DNA from: Niabella sp.
GTDB taxonomy: Bacteria > Bacteroidota > Bacteroidia > Chitinophagales > Chitinophagaceae
DNA length: 64,000 nt
Assembly: GCA_017744715.1 (NCBI GenBank)
Contig: JAGIAT010000002.1
Coordinates: forward strand, 529,708 to 593,707
Reading direction: 5' to 3'
In this document: in pieces, positions 45,571 to 54,711 of the stretch
Layout: the number at the start of each line of letters is the position of its first letter
How positions within the stretch are numbered: position 1 is the first letter of the stretch
Made by a program: the position numbers and the translations under genes
Notes under the pieces: generated by a model
What the model saw: the letters and a program-made list of their open reading frames with translations, nothing else
Told to the model about the DNA's origin: nothing
Database searches by the model: none

Positions 45571-46284
45571 TTAGCCATATAGCTCAAAATGCACCGCTTT
45601 TTTATCAAATCCCATCTGCACAATCCGTTGCCGGGCCTCGTCGATCATGTTCTTCCAGCCGCAGAGGAAGAAGTTCGCATCTGCTTTGCCCGCAGCATGT
45701 TCCTCATAAATGGCATGCACATATCCTATTTTCCCTTCCCACTCTTCCCGCGATAACGTAGGTATATAATGAAAGCCTTCCAGCTCCAGGTTTTTCATCT
45801 CCTCATAATACAACAGGTCTTCCTGTGTGCGGCAACCATAAATGAGGTAAATATCCTTATGCGGAATATTCTCCCGTACCAGCATATGCAGCATACTGCG
45901 AAACGGCGCAATGCCTGTTCCGGTACATACCAGGAACAGATCATGCTGCAATTGCTCTTCCTTCAGCGTAAATACCCCCAGCGGACCGCGAAAGATCACC
46001 TTGCTGCCTACTTCCCAGTTTTTGAACATATACGGCGTGCCCAGTCCGTCTTCCACCAGTACGATCAGCAGCTCATATATTGCCGTACCATTGGGCGCAC
46101 TGGCAATGGAATAACTGCGCCAGCGCTTATTGGGCTTTTCATGAATGGGAAGATCCAGCGTTACAAACTGGCCGGCAGTAAAATCAAAATGATCGGTAGC
46201 ATCCGCCTGTATAAAATACCGCCGGGTATTATACGTTTCATCGATAATGTCTACAATCGTTCCTGTAAGCCAAGTAAGGGACAT
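45571..46284 (-). CDS. Ferredoxin/flavodoxin--NADP reductase family protein
   Basis: This 237-residue FAD/NAD(P) oxidoreductase has the FAD-binding RSYSIAS motif at about 55-61, the GPLGVF segment near 100 and the nucleotide-binding VCTGTGIAPFRSML at about 118-131. The C-terminus ends in FELYG. The length fits a single FNR module without a ferredoxin domain. It would move electrons between NADPH and ferredoxin or flavodoxin. It is monocistronic and divergent from mfd. Confidence 0.88.
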   Translation of the reverse strand: MSLTWLTGTIVDIIDETYNTRRYFIQADATDHFDFTAGQFVTLDLPIHEKPNKRWRSYSIASAPNGTAIYELLIVLVEDGLGTPYMFKNWEVGSKVIFRGPLGVFTLKEEQLQHDLFLVCTGTGIAPFRSMLHMLVRENIPHKDIYLIYGCRTQEDLLYYEEMKNLELEGFHYIPTLSREEWEGKIGYVHAIYEEHAAGKADANFFLCGWKNMIDEARQRIVQMGFDKKAVHFELYG

Positions 46285-46459
46285 ACCGTTTTTCTTTGTA
46301 AGATAAAGTAAATTTTAGTAAAACCCCTGCCGGCAGCCTGCTAAATGCCTCCATGGCATTGTTTTTTTAACGCACGGCAAAGGTGCTGGTTTACAGCCGT
46401 TTGAAGCCAATAAGGTGATTTTGGGGAGATGAACGTTGGGATTTTTTTTAAAGTCGCCG

Positions 46460-46467
46460 TATCTTTG
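46460..46467 (+). promoter_or_regulatory. -7 box of the mfd promoter
   Basis: TATCTTTG is an exact TAnnTTTG match, with a TTG at 46436-46438 as possible -33 element. It ends 7 nt before the ATG at 46475, so the transcript would be nearly leaderless. This decides the start against the earlier in-frame ATG at 46436, which lies upstream of the box. Confidence 0.7.
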
Positions 46468-46474
46468 CGCCCCC

Positions 46475-49400
46475 ATGCAAACGGAAGTGTTGAAGAATTT
46501 TTATGGTGAAGACCCCCGCTGTTTACAAATAGCGAACGAGCTCTCCTTGCTTCAACCCGCGCAACTGGCACTGTCCGGTGTGCATGGAAGCGCTTCCCAA
46601 TTTATTGTGGGCGCCTGTATGGCCCAATCGCCGGCACTCAATCATGTGATCATTCTCAACGAACCGGAAGACGCCGCCTATTTCCAGAACAGCCTCGAAA
46701 ATATTACCGGTGCACTCGATATTTTCTACTTTCCTTCTTCTTTTAAAACCACGAAGAACTACCAGCTGCTGAATGCATCGCATGTAATGCTGCGTACAGA
46801 AGCACTTACAAAGCTGGCCGGAGGCGGAAATAAAAAAGTGTTGGTCACCTACGCCGATGCCATTTTTGAAAAAGTAGTGGTATCCTCCACGCTGGCGGAA
46901 AATATCATCCACCTGAAAACGGCAGATCCGCTGAATGTGGAGGAATTGCTGCTAAAGCTGGACCGGTATGGTTTTGAACGCAGTGATTTTGTATATGAAC
47001 CGGGACAGTTTGCCCTGCGTGGAGGGATCCTTGATATTTACTCTTTTGGCAATGACAAGCCCTACCGGATCGAATTATTTGGAAACGATATTGACTCCAT
47101 CCGGATCATTGACCCCGAAACACAGCTGAGCGAGCGCAAATTATTACAGGTATCCATCATTCCCAATGTAGATACCCAGTTTGCGAAAGAAGCACATGTA
47201 TCTCTTTTTGATTTCCTGCCGGAAAACACGGCCGTTTGGGTACAGGATGCCTCCCTGTGCGCAGAGCGGTTAAAAGACAATGCCGCAGAACTGGCGCATT
47301 TCCTGGAACTGCAGGATACGGGCAGCGGGCGCGTGGAAGAGCACCGGGATGACAAGTTGCTTAAAAAGAACGTGGACATTGAGGATTTTATAACGCCGCA
47401 TGATTTTGAAACGGCATTGGCGGCAAGGCCCGTTGTGCACCTGGAACAACTGCCCGCATCGGTAACCCGTGAATATGCATTCCGCACCAAAGAACAGCCT
47501 GCTTTCAACCGGCAGTTTGAGCTGCTGATCAAAAACCTGAAGGCGCACGAAGCAAAAGGATTTGCCCTGTATATTTTTTCGGAAAATCCAAAGCAGCTGC
47601 AGCGCCTGCAGTCGATCTTCGACGATCAGGATGCCCGCCTGGTGTTTAACCCCGTTTCGGCAGCCATCCACCTGGGTTTTACAGACGAAGACCTTAAGAT
47701 CCTCTGCTATACCGATCATGAGATCTTCCAGCGTTATCATAAATACCGCGTTAAACAAGCCTATAATAAAAATAAAGCCATCACCCTGCGTACCTTAAGG
47801 GAACTGCAGCCCGGTGATTTTGTTACGCATATCGACCACGGGGTAGGCGTATACAGCGGCCTGCAAAAGATGGATGTGAACGGGAAAACGCAGGAGGCTG
47901 TACGTATTATTTATAAGGATAAAGATGTATTGTACGTCAACATCAACTCCCTGCATAAAATTTCCAAGTATACCGGGAAGGACGGCAGTGTACCCAAGGT
48001 AAATAAACTGGGCAGCGATGCCTGGACCCGGTTAAAGGAAAAAACAAAAGCCAAGGTTAAGGAAATCGCCTTCGATCTGATCAAATTGTATGCGCAGCGC
48101 AAGGCCCAGAAAGGCTTTGCACATACACCGGATAATTACCTGCAAACCGAACTGGAAGCATCTTTTATTTATGAAGACACGCCCGACCAGAGCAAGGCTT
48201 CTGCGGATGTAAAAAAAGACATGGAGTCCGAGTCGCCCATGGACCGGCTGGTATGCGGTGATGTGGGCTTCGGGAAAACGGAGATCGCGATCCGCGCAGC
48301 TTTTAAAACCTGCGTAGACGGGAAACAGGCCGCCGTGCTGGTACCTACAACCATCCTTGCCTTCCAGCACTTTAAAACATTCAGCGACCGGTTAAAAGAA
48401 TTTCCGGTTACCGTCGATTACCTGAACCGCTTTAAGTCGGCCAAAGAAAAAAAAGAAACCCTCAAAAAACTGGAGGATGGCAAGATCGACATCCTGGTGG
48501 GTACGCACGGGTTGCTGGGCAAAGAAGTAAAATTCAAAGACCTCGGCATTTTGGTCATTGATGAAGAACAAAAATTTGGAGTAGCCCATAAAGAAAAAAT
48601 AAAAGTGCTGCGCAATACGGTGGACTGTTTAACCCTTACCGCCACGCCCATTCCCCGAACCCTGCAGTTCTCACTGATGGGCGCCCGGGATCTGAGCATC
48701 ATCAATACCCCACCACCCAACCGGCAGCCGATCCAGACCGAAGTGCTGGTATATAATGAGGATGCCATCCGTGATGCCATCTACTTTGAAACAGAACGCG
48801 GCGGGCAGGTATTTTTCATCCACAACCGGGTGGCCGGGCTTCCGGAAATGGCGGCGTTGATCCAGGGACTGTGCCCGGATCTTTCCATCAGTTATGCACA
48901 TGGCCAGATGGAGGGTGCCAAACTCGAAGAAAAAATACTGGACTTTATTGATCACCGCTACGATGTGCTGGTTTGTACCAATATTGTGGAAAGCGGTGTA
49001 GATATTCCGAATGTGAATACCATCATCATCAATAATGCCCATCATTTCGGGCTCAGCGACCTGCACCAGTTACGGGGCCGCGTGGGACGGAGCAATAAAA
49101 AAGCATTTTGTTATCTGCTGGCACCGCCGATGAGCACCCTGCCGGCCGATTCACGGAAACGCCTGCAAACCCTGGAGCAGCACAGCGAGCTGGGCAGCGG
49201 TTTCCAGATTGCCATGCGTGATCTTGATATTCGCGGAGCCGGCAACCTGCTGGGTGGCGAGCAAAGCGGGTTTATGGCAGAGATCGGCTTTGAAACCTAC
49301 CAGAAGATCCTGGATGAGGCGATCCGCGAATTGAAACGGACCCAGTTCAAAGAGCTGTTTAAGGAAGAGATCAGCAAACAGGATGACTTTGTAAGCGATT

Positions 49401-49858
49401 GCACGATTGATACCGACCTGGAGATCCTGATCCCCGATGATTATGTAGAAAGTATTACCGAACGCCTCTCGCTGTACCAGCGCCTGGACAACAGCGATTC
49501 GGAGGAAGCGCTGGCGGAGATGTACACCGAGTTGCAGGACCGCTTCGGACCGGTTCCAGGGCCTGTAAACGACCTCTTCGAAACCGTAAAATGCCGCAAA
49601 CTGGCCGTAGAACTTGGTTTTGAAAAAATGACCCTGAAAAATGAAACCCTGCGTTGTCATTTTATTAACCGGCCCGATTCGCCTTATTTTGAAGCGGATG
49701 TTTTCCAGAAGATCATCCAGTATGTACAAACAGGCACGAATAAAGCCCGTTTAAAGCAAACCGGGCGGTTGTTTTTGCTGGTAGCCGAACCGATTCCTTC
49801 CATGAAATCGCTGTATGATTTCCTGAAAGACATGCACGCCTTCTGTTTAACCACCTGA
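46475..49858 (+). CDS. mfd: Transcription-repair coupling factor
   Basis: This 1127-residue Mfd removes stalled RNA polymerase from damaged DNA and recruits UvrA. The N-terminal UvrB-like region includes RGGILDIYSFG near residue 184. The RNA polymerase interaction domain follows (LQPGDFVTHIDHGVGVYSGL). The translocase part has a Walker A motif CGDVGFGKTEIA near 595, DEEQ beginning at Asp696, TATPIPRTLQ and the helicase motif QLRGRVGRS. The C-terminal TRCF domain is present (EILIPDDYV). Length and domain order are complete. It is monocistronic with its own terminator. Confidence 0.97.
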   Translation: MQTEVLKNFYGEDPRCLQIANELSLLQPAQLALSGVHGSASQFIVGACMAQSPALNHVIILNEPEDAAYFQNSLENITGALDIFYFPSSFKTTKNYQLLNASHVMLRTEALTKLAGGGNKKVLVTYADAIFEKVVVSSTLAENIIHLKTADPLNVEELLLKLDRYGFERSDFVYEPGQFALRGGILDIYSFGNDKPYRIELFGNDIDSIRIIDPETQLSERKLLQVSIIPNVDTQFAKEAHVSLFDFLPENTAVWVQDASLCAERLKDNAAELAHFLELQDTGSGRVEEHRDDKLLKKNVDIEDFITPHDFETALAARPVVHLEQLPASVTREYAFRTKEQPAFNRQFELLIKNLKAHEAKGFALYIFSENPKQLQRLQSIFDDQDARLVFNPVSAAIHLGFTDEDLKILCYTDHEIFQRYHKYRVKQAYNKNKAITLRTLRELQPGDFVTHIDHGVGVYSGLQKMDVNGKTQEAVRIIYKDKDVLYVNINSLHKISKYTGKDGSVPKVNKLGSDAWTRLKEKTKAKVKEIAFDLIKLYAQRKAQKGFAHTPDNYLQTELEASFIYEDTPDQSKASADVKKDMESESPMDRLVCGDVGFGKTEIAIRAAFKTCVDGKQAAVLVPTTILAFQHFKTFSDRLKEFPVTVDYLNRFKSAKEKKETLKKLEDGKIDILVGTHGLLGKEVKFKDLGILVIDEEQKFGVAHKEKIKVLRNTVDCLTLTATPIPRTLQFSLMGARDLSIINTPPPNRQPIQTEVLVYNEDAIRDAIYFETERGGQVFFIHNRVAGLPEMAALIQGLCPDLSISYAHGQMEGAKLEEKILDFIDHRYDVLVCTNIVESGVDIPNVNTIIINNAHHFGLSDLHQLRGRVGRSNKKAFCYLLAPPMSTLPADSRKRLQTLEQHSELGSGFQIAMRDLDIRGAGNLLGGEQSGFMAEIGFETYQKILDEAIRELKRTQFKELFKEEISKQDDFVSDCTIDTDLEILIPDDYVESITERLSLYQRLDNSDSEEALAEMYTELQDRFGPVPGPVNDLFETVKCRKLAVELGFEKMTLKNETLRCHFINRPDSPYFEADVFQKIIQYVQTGTNKARLKQTGRLFLLVAEPIPSMKSLYDFLKDMHAFCLTT

Positions 49859-49887
49859 GCGCCTGCTTTTTTGCAGAGCGGTTTTTT
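49859..49887 (+). terminator. Rho-independent terminator after mfd
   Basis: CGCCTGC and GCAGAGCG pair with one bulged A around a T6 loop, and GTTTTTT follows. It lies directly behind the mfd stop codon. Confidence 0.65.
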
Positions 49888-49924
49888 AAACGTACATTTA
49901 ACTACACATAAGTAGCGTTAGGCC

Positions 49925-50212
49925 ATGCATACCAAAAACAATCTTCTGAATAAACCCGGTACGGGCAAATGGCTCCTTATGGTTAGCATTGTCCTTGCTC
50001 TTTTCTGGTTGCTTTGCGCTTCGGTAAATATGTACCGCTACGCCATCACCGGCGCGGTTTTCGAGCTGCTTTCGCTGCCCTCGCTGGCCGGAGCCCTGTT
50101 CATTATGATTGTTTCGGTGATCATCCTTTTTAAAAGAAGCACCCGGAAACTATTTCCTGTTCTTTCCATTCTTATACTTGTCGGAACCTTTCTGTACACA
50201 AGCTATTTTTAA
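49925..50212 (+). CDS. Small three-helix membrane protein (95 aa)
   Basis: This 95-residue protein has three hydrophobic helices (about 16-36, 43-66 and 73-94) separated by short basic loops (RSTRK). There is no recognised family. Its start lies 38 bp after the mfd terminator. Composition and topology look like a real protein, but there is no other support. Confidence 0.6.
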   Translation: MHTKNNLLNKPGTGKWLLMVSIVLALFWLLCASVNMYRYAITGAVFELLSLPSLAGALFIMIVSVIILFKRSTRKLFPVLSILILVGTFLYTSYF

Positions 50213-50299
50213 AAAACCAGGGAATGGGTCACAACCCGGCGTTCCTCACCCGCAGCATTTATTTCAAGCGAGCTGCAAGAAGAATAACTGTAGCGGATG

Positions 50300-51196
50300 T
50301 TAACTGCTATGCGCATAGGCCAGGGCAAACTCCCTGGAAAAATCCTGTAAGGACGTTTCGCCAACAGCCAGGGCCCGGTTTTCATTGTAGTGTTCCATAA
50401 AACTTCCTTCCCGCAGTGCAACGCCGATTTCCACCATATACACGTTGGCCATCTGCTCCGAAAAGCCATTTTCCACCAGCACATTCAAAAGTTGTGCATC
50501 CGAAAACGCCATCCACTGTACATTGGGTTTCCCAACCGCCTGCCCCAATAGCTGCGCTATTTCAAAACCGTTTTTTTCATCGCTGACGATGTATTGAATT
50601 TGCTTGCCGGAAACAGACCGGTTATGCAATGCCTGAAATGCAGCTGTTGCAATATCAGCGGGATGCGTCAATGGCAGGCGAACTGCACCATCAAAATTAT
50701 TCCCCAATATCTGCTGATATTTGATCATGGGAATGGCGCCGTAAAAGTTGGTGAAAAACATACCCGGTCGCAGATGCAGCACCTGTACATCCGGCAACGC
50801 ATTCAGCTGTTGCTCCACATAAAAATTGGCGCCGGTGGGTCCCAGCCCGTCTTCAAGGTGTGCGCCGATGCTGCTCAGGTTAACCGCATAGCCGACACCC
50901 GTTTCTGCTATCGCCCGCGCATATTGCTTACCAACCGTTTTTATATACTGTTTTAGGTTAGACGCCCGGAAATTAGGCGGTATCATCAGGTAAACGGCTT
51001 CGCTTCCTTCAAATGCCTTTTTTATAAACCCGTAATCCTCCACCGAACCAATTAGCGGGTAGCCGCCCAGTTGCCGGATCGCTTCCGCTTTTGCGGCATC
51101 GGAACTTACTACACGCACCTCGTGTTTGGCAGCCACTAATTTTTCAATAAGCAAACGGCTGATGTTCCCCAACGAGCCTGTTACTGTTACTTTCAT
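50300..51196 (-). CDS. NmrA-like NAD(P)-binding protein
   Basis: This 298-residue Rossmann protein of the atypical short-chain dehydrogenase type has the N-terminal nucleotide site variant VTGSLGNISRLLIEKL (residues 5-20). Strand VRVVSSD and EAVYLMIPP follow, and there is a NmrA-like C-terminal part. Related proteins are NAD(P)H:quinone reductases or redox sensors. It is divergent from an HxlR regulator (83 bp apart), a pairing common for redox- or quinone-responsive genes. Confidence 0.85.
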   Translation of the reverse strand: MKVTVTGSLGNISRLLIEKLVAAKHEVRVVSSDAAKAEAIRQLGGYPLIGSVEDYGFIKKAFEGSEAVYLMIPPNFRASNLKQYIKTVGKQYARAIAETGVGYAVNLSSIGAHLEDGLGPTGANFYVEQQLNALPDVQVLHLRPGMFFTNFYGAIPMIKYQQILGNNFDGAVRLPLTHPADIATAAFQALHNRSVSGKQIQYIVSDEKNGFEIAQLLGQAVGKPNVQWMAFSDAQLLNVLVENGFSEQMANVYMVEIGVALREGSFMEHYNENRALAVGETSLQDFSREFALAYAHSS

Positions 51197-51250
51197 TTTT
51201 TACTGTTTTAATTTGTTTGTACAAAAATAGATTTATACTTACTTTTATGG

Positions 51251-51277
51251 AAGTACTTACCCCATAGTATGTATACA
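51251..51277. promoter_or_regulatory. Palindromes in the NmrA/HxlR divergent promoter
   Basis: AAGTACTT (51251-51258) and TGTATACA (about 51270-51277) are exact 8-bp palindromes in the 83-bp region shared by the two divergent genes. Either could be the HxlR operator. Short palindromes also arise by chance in A/T-rich DNA. Confidence 0.35.
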
Positions 51278-51279
51278 TT

Positions 51280-51678
51280 ATGACAGCGATAAAAAGGACC
51301 TCAGTCATCCAGGAAAATAAAAACAACGCGTTTGTGGCCTGCCCCGTAACATTCGTAATGGAACGGATCGGTGGGTATTGGAAACCGATCATTTTATTTA
51401 ATTTGCTTACAGGAACAAAGCGGTACAGTGCGCTGAAACGATCCATCCCGTCCATTACGGAAAAGGTATTGATACAGCATTTAAAGCAACTGGAAACAGA
51501 CGGGCTGATTATCAGAAAGTCGAAACCCGTGGTACCGCCCTATGTAACCTATGAGCTCTCCAAACAGGGAAAAGCATTAAGACCTGTTTTATATGCAATG
51601 GCCACCTGGGCCGTAAGTAATGGCGGAAAGCAATCCAAACAATTTCAAAAACAAATGGCAGACTTCCCAAAAGCGTAA
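51280..51678 (+). CDS. HxlR-family transcriptional regulator
   Basis: This 132-residue winged-helix protein of the HxlR/DUF24 family has the typical CPVTFVMERIGGYWKPIILF N-terminus with Cys at about residue 21. It continues with ALKRSIPSITEKVLIQHLKQL and DGLIIRKSKPVVPPYVTYEL. The conserved Cys is often the redox sensor in this family. It is divergent from the NmrA-like gene, its probable target. Confidence 0.92.
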   Translation: MTAIKRTSVIQENKNNAFVACPVTFVMERIGGYWKPIILFNLLTGTKRYSALKRSIPSITEKVLIQHLKQLETDGLIIRKSKPVVPPYVTYELSKQGKALRPVLYAMATWAVSNGGKQSKQFQKQMADFPKA

Positions 51679-51913
51679 ACCGGTCTGCGGTTTTTCTTCA
51701 ACTAATAGTGCCGCGGTTCGTTTGCAGGAGTTGCCTGCAAACGAACCGGGATGCCGCAACAGGGATCACTAAAATAAGGTATATCCGCATCCCCCTACGC
51801 TTTTTGTATTAAATTCGGTAACGGATCCGGCATATTGCAAAGATCGATTCTGCTACTGCGCATGTAACCGCAGGATTACAGCAACACATCTGGTTATTGA
51901 AAAATCTTACAAC

Positions 51914-52372
51914 ATGGATACTTCAATTCCCCGCATACCCCCTCCCCTTTATTTTCTTTTATCGCTCATGGCGATGCTCCTGTTACATACCTACCGGCCA
52001 ATCGCCTGTTGGTTACATGCCCCCTGGAAATACCTGGGAATCATCGTGCTGGTTGCCGGCTTTGCACTCAGTGCAGGAAGCGCTCTTCTGTTCCGAAAGT
52101 CGGGTACCCGGCTCCGGCCGGGCGCCCAGGCAACCTTTATGGTGATCCGGGGCCCGTTCCGGTATACAAGAAACCCGATGTATTGCGGTCTTATAATCAT
52201 GTTAACGGGACTCGCCATTCTTTTAGGCACGGTTTCCCCGTTGTTCATTATTCCTGTATGTTTTATCATCCTGCATACGCAATTTGTACTGAAAGAAGAA
52301 AAATGGATGGAGCAGTGGTTTGGTGAAGCCTATTTAACCTATAAGCGCAAAACTCCAAGATGGTTTATATAG
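51914..52372 (+). CDS. Isoprenylcysteine carboxyl methyltransferase-like membrane protein
   Basis: This 152-residue membrane protein has about four helices and the ICMT/PEMT-type signature: RGPFRYTRNPMYCGLIIMLT near 77-96 and, at the end, EEKWMEQWFGEAYLTYKRKTPRW. Bacterial members methylate lipids or other small hydrophobic substrates, usually unknown. It lies 46 bp before a soluble methyltransferase gene on the same strand. Confidence 0.85.
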   Translation: MDTSIPRIPPPLYFLLSLMAMLLLHTYRPIACWLHAPWKYLGIIVLVAGFALSAGSALLFRKSGTRLRPGAQATFMVIRGPFRYTRNPMYCGLIIMLTGLAILLGTVSPLFIIPVCFIILHTQFVLKEEKWMEQWFGEAYLTYKRKTPRWFI

Positions 52373-52417
52373 CCGGGCGTACGCCGCTTTGATTTTTTCA
52401 ACTTTAAATAAAAAATA

Positions 52418-53230
52418 ATGAATCCGAACAAAGCTTTATGGGAAAAGGGCGATTTTACCCGCATTGCAGCAACCATGCGCAAAAGCGGCGAAGACCTGGC
52501 GTCCAGGATTGGTGTTGCCAGGGGCATGAGCGTACTGGATCTGGGGGGCGGCGATGGTACCACGGCCATACCCCTGGCCAGGACCGGGGCTAATGTTACC
52601 GTTATTGATATTGCCGCCAACCTGGTACAGGCCGGTAACGCCCGCGCCAAAGACGAAGGACTTCCAAACTGTATGTTTCTTGAAGGAGATGCCAGTCATT
52701 TAAGTGATGTACCGGATGCTTCATTTGATGTTACCTTAAGCATATTCGGGGCCATGTTTGCACCCAGGCCTTTTGAAGTAGCAAAAGAAATGGTGCGCGT
52801 TACAAAACCTGGTGGAAAAATTATGATGGGCAATTGGATTCCCGGCGACCCTACCCTGGTAGCACAGTTGTTAAAAATCAGTTCGGCTTATACGCCCCCG
52901 CCGCCGGAAGGCTTTATCAGTCCTATAACCTGGGGCGTGGAGAACCATATTATCGAACGTTTTGAACAGGCGGGCATTCCCAAAGAAAATATCACGTTCA
53001 GCAGGGAACCCTGGACCTTTAGTGCGCCCTTTGGTCCCATTGAATTTGTTGCAGTATTCCGAAATTTTTATGGCCCCACTATGAATGCCTTTGAAGCAGC
53101 GGAACAAAGCAATCGGTCTGCGGAGCTGCAGCGGGAGCTGGAGGAGCTGTTTACCGCTCAAAACAAAAGCGGAACATCCGATCAAACGGTGATCACCGCT
53201 ACCTATCTGCTGGTAACGGTAAAGCGCTGA
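52418..53230 (+). CDS. Class I SAM-dependent methyltransferase
   Basis: This 270-residue enzyme has motif I VLDLGGGDGTTAIPLARTG at about 41-59, an acidic VTVIDIA, then FLEGDASHLSDVPDASFDV and the post-motif KPGGKIMMGNW. It belongs to the Methyltransf_11/25 group. The substrate is unknown. It probably shares a transcript with the membrane methyltransferase gene upstream. Confidence 0.87.
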   Translation: MNPNKALWEKGDFTRIAATMRKSGEDLASRIGVARGMSVLDLGGGDGTTAIPLARTGANVTVIDIAANLVQAGNARAKDEGLPNCMFLEGDASHLSDVPDASFDVTLSIFGAMFAPRPFEVAKEMVRVTKPGGKIMMGNWIPGDPTLVAQLLKISSAYTPPPPEGFISPITWGVENHIIERFEQAGIPKENITFSREPWTFSAPFGPIEFVAVFRNFYGPTMNAFEAAEQSNRSAELQRELEELFTAQNKSGTSDQTVITATYLLVTVKR

Positions 53231-53258
53231 TACCGCAGCCATCACCGGCAAGCGGCAG

Positions 53259-53984
53259 CTATAGTTCCTTAATCTTTATATTCCGGAATGCCACACCGCT
53301 GGCCCAGTCCTGAAGGGCAATATGGCCACTGGTATGCTTTCCGAATTCAGGGAAATTTTTAAAATGGGTACGTTTGACGGAATCCTGCCAGGAAGGAGTC
53401 GTAAAATCTTCCTGTACGGTTAATACGCCGTTCAGATAAAATTCCACTTTTCCATTTACCTGTTTAATGCGGGACTGGTTCCATGCACCCGCCGGCCTGG
53501 CTACCGCAGGGTTCTTTTGTGCATCCAGTGCAAAAAGAGCCCCGGCTTTTTTTACAGGATTGGCATTATCGGCATGCAACGGATCCAGCAGCTGGTACTC
53601 CGGGCCGGATGCCCAGGCCGTGGTAAGATCCGGGCGCTCCAGTACATTGATAAATACCCCGCTGTTGCCGTTTTTTGACAGCTTCCATTCGAACTGCAAA
53701 TCGAAATTGGTATATGCTTTATCAGACACAAGATCGTTGACCTCTGTTTTGTTTACCGTATCTACCGCCAGCGCACCGTCCCTGGCAACCCACCCGGCCG
53801 TCGTATTTTTTTTATTGTACAGGTGCCAGCCGGCGGCGGATGTGCCGTCAAACAGCAAGGTCCAGCCCTGAGCTTTTTCTTCCTTGGTTAACCGGTTATT
53901 GGGGTCAGGGTCTGTACAGGCGGATGCTGCAATCAATACAAGACCCAACAGGAACGGGCAGGGAATTCGAAGGCATTTCATCAT
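53259..53984 (-). CDS. DUF1080 (3-keto-disaccharide hydrolase-like) lipoprotein
   Basis: This 241-residue lipoprotein (SAC, Cys at about 23) has a single jelly-roll DUF1080 domain (about 35-238). It shows GWTLLFDGTSAAGWHLYNKK, DLQFEWKLSKNGNSGVFINV, GPEYQLLD and the terminal SGHIALQDWASGVAFRNIKI. Characterised relatives cleave 3-keto-glycosides. The usual oxidoreductase partners are not nearby. It is convergent with the methyltransferase gene. Confidence 0.9.
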   Translation of the reverse strand: MMKCLRIPCPFLLGLVLIAASACTDPDPNNRLTKEEKAQGWTLLFDGTSAAGWHLYNKKNTTAGWVARDGALAVDTVNKTEVNDLVSDKAYTNFDLQFEWKLSKNGNSGVFINVLERPDLTTAWASGPEYQLLDPLHADNANPVKKAGALFALDAQKNPAVARPAGAWNQSRIKQVNGKVEFYLNGVLTVQEDFTTPSWQDSVKRTHFKNFPEFGKHTSGHIALQDWASGVAFRNIKIKEL

Positions 53985-54161
53985 CGTTCATTTTATTGAA
54001 GGTATACTTTATTTCAGCATGGAACAACAACGCTCCCCGGTGGTAGCAATGGGGCTCCGGCGGATCAACTGCGCTGCGGGCACTCCTTAAAAAGGGTTTG
54101 GACAAGGGTCATCCGGTGATCCATTCCTGTACGCTATCATCCCATCTGCCAACCGCAACCG

Positions 54162-54548
54162 TTAGTGCTCGGGATAAGCATCACCCTTATGACAGGTATT
54201 GCAGGTAACGGTATTTAAATAGGCGGGATGGATCACCGAATCTGTACGGAAATAATTTTTGTTGATGTCTATCGTCATCCGCAGCATATTACGGGCCACA
54301 TCTTTGGCAGGGTTTTCATCGGAAGCAAAATCCAGCCGGTCCGAATCCTTTTTCTTTGCATGACAAAAGCTGCATTTTACGCCCAGGGCTTTATTATACG
54401 ATTCCATAATACTGTCCAGGCGTTCATGCGTAATATCCTGGGGCAGCACTTTCAGGTTATGCGGCGGGCGGTACAACGAATAGGAAGTACCCGCTATAAT
54501 GGTTAAAAAAATCAACGTAAATACAATAGAAATCTTTTTATATCGCAT
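54162..54548 (-). CDS. Small two-heme c-type cytochrome
   Basis: This 128-residue protein has an N-terminal anchor helix or signal (about 7-25) and two heme-binding motifs, CSFCH at 59-63 and CNTCH at 116-120, with Met91 as one candidate axial ligand. The sequence resembles the photosynthetic reaction-centre cytochrome c subunit family as it occurs in non-phototrophic Bacteroidota. It would transfer electrons in the periplasm. The partner is unknown and it has no operon neighbours. Confidence 0.88.
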   Translation of the reverse strand: MRYKKISIVFTLIFLTIIAGTSYSLYRPPHNLKVLPQDITHERLDSIMESYNKALGVKCSFCHAKKKDSDRLDFASDENPAKDVARNMLRMTIDINKNYFRTDSVIHPAYLNTVTCNTCHKGDAYPEH

Positions 54549-54685
54549 AAAATAAGTTTTTACAAATAAATGACAACTCCCCGCAATTTAGGAAAAATCA
54601 ACAGAAACAAGGGTTTGAAGGCGCAATCACACATGAACAGTCGTTCGTTATCCGCAGAACAACCGTTCCAATCCCGCAGAATGAT

Positions 54686-54693
54686 TAACTTTG
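54686..54693 (+). promoter_or_regulatory. -7 box of the 2-oxoacid oxidoreductase beta gene
   Basis: TAACTTTG is an exact TAnnTTTG match, 18 nt before the ATG at 54712. It supports this start over the earlier in-frame ATG-like position at 54691, which overlaps the box. It also indicates that the gene is transcribed on its own. Confidence 0.55.
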
Positions 54694-54711
54694 CAGCCTA
54701 TTTTTAAGATC

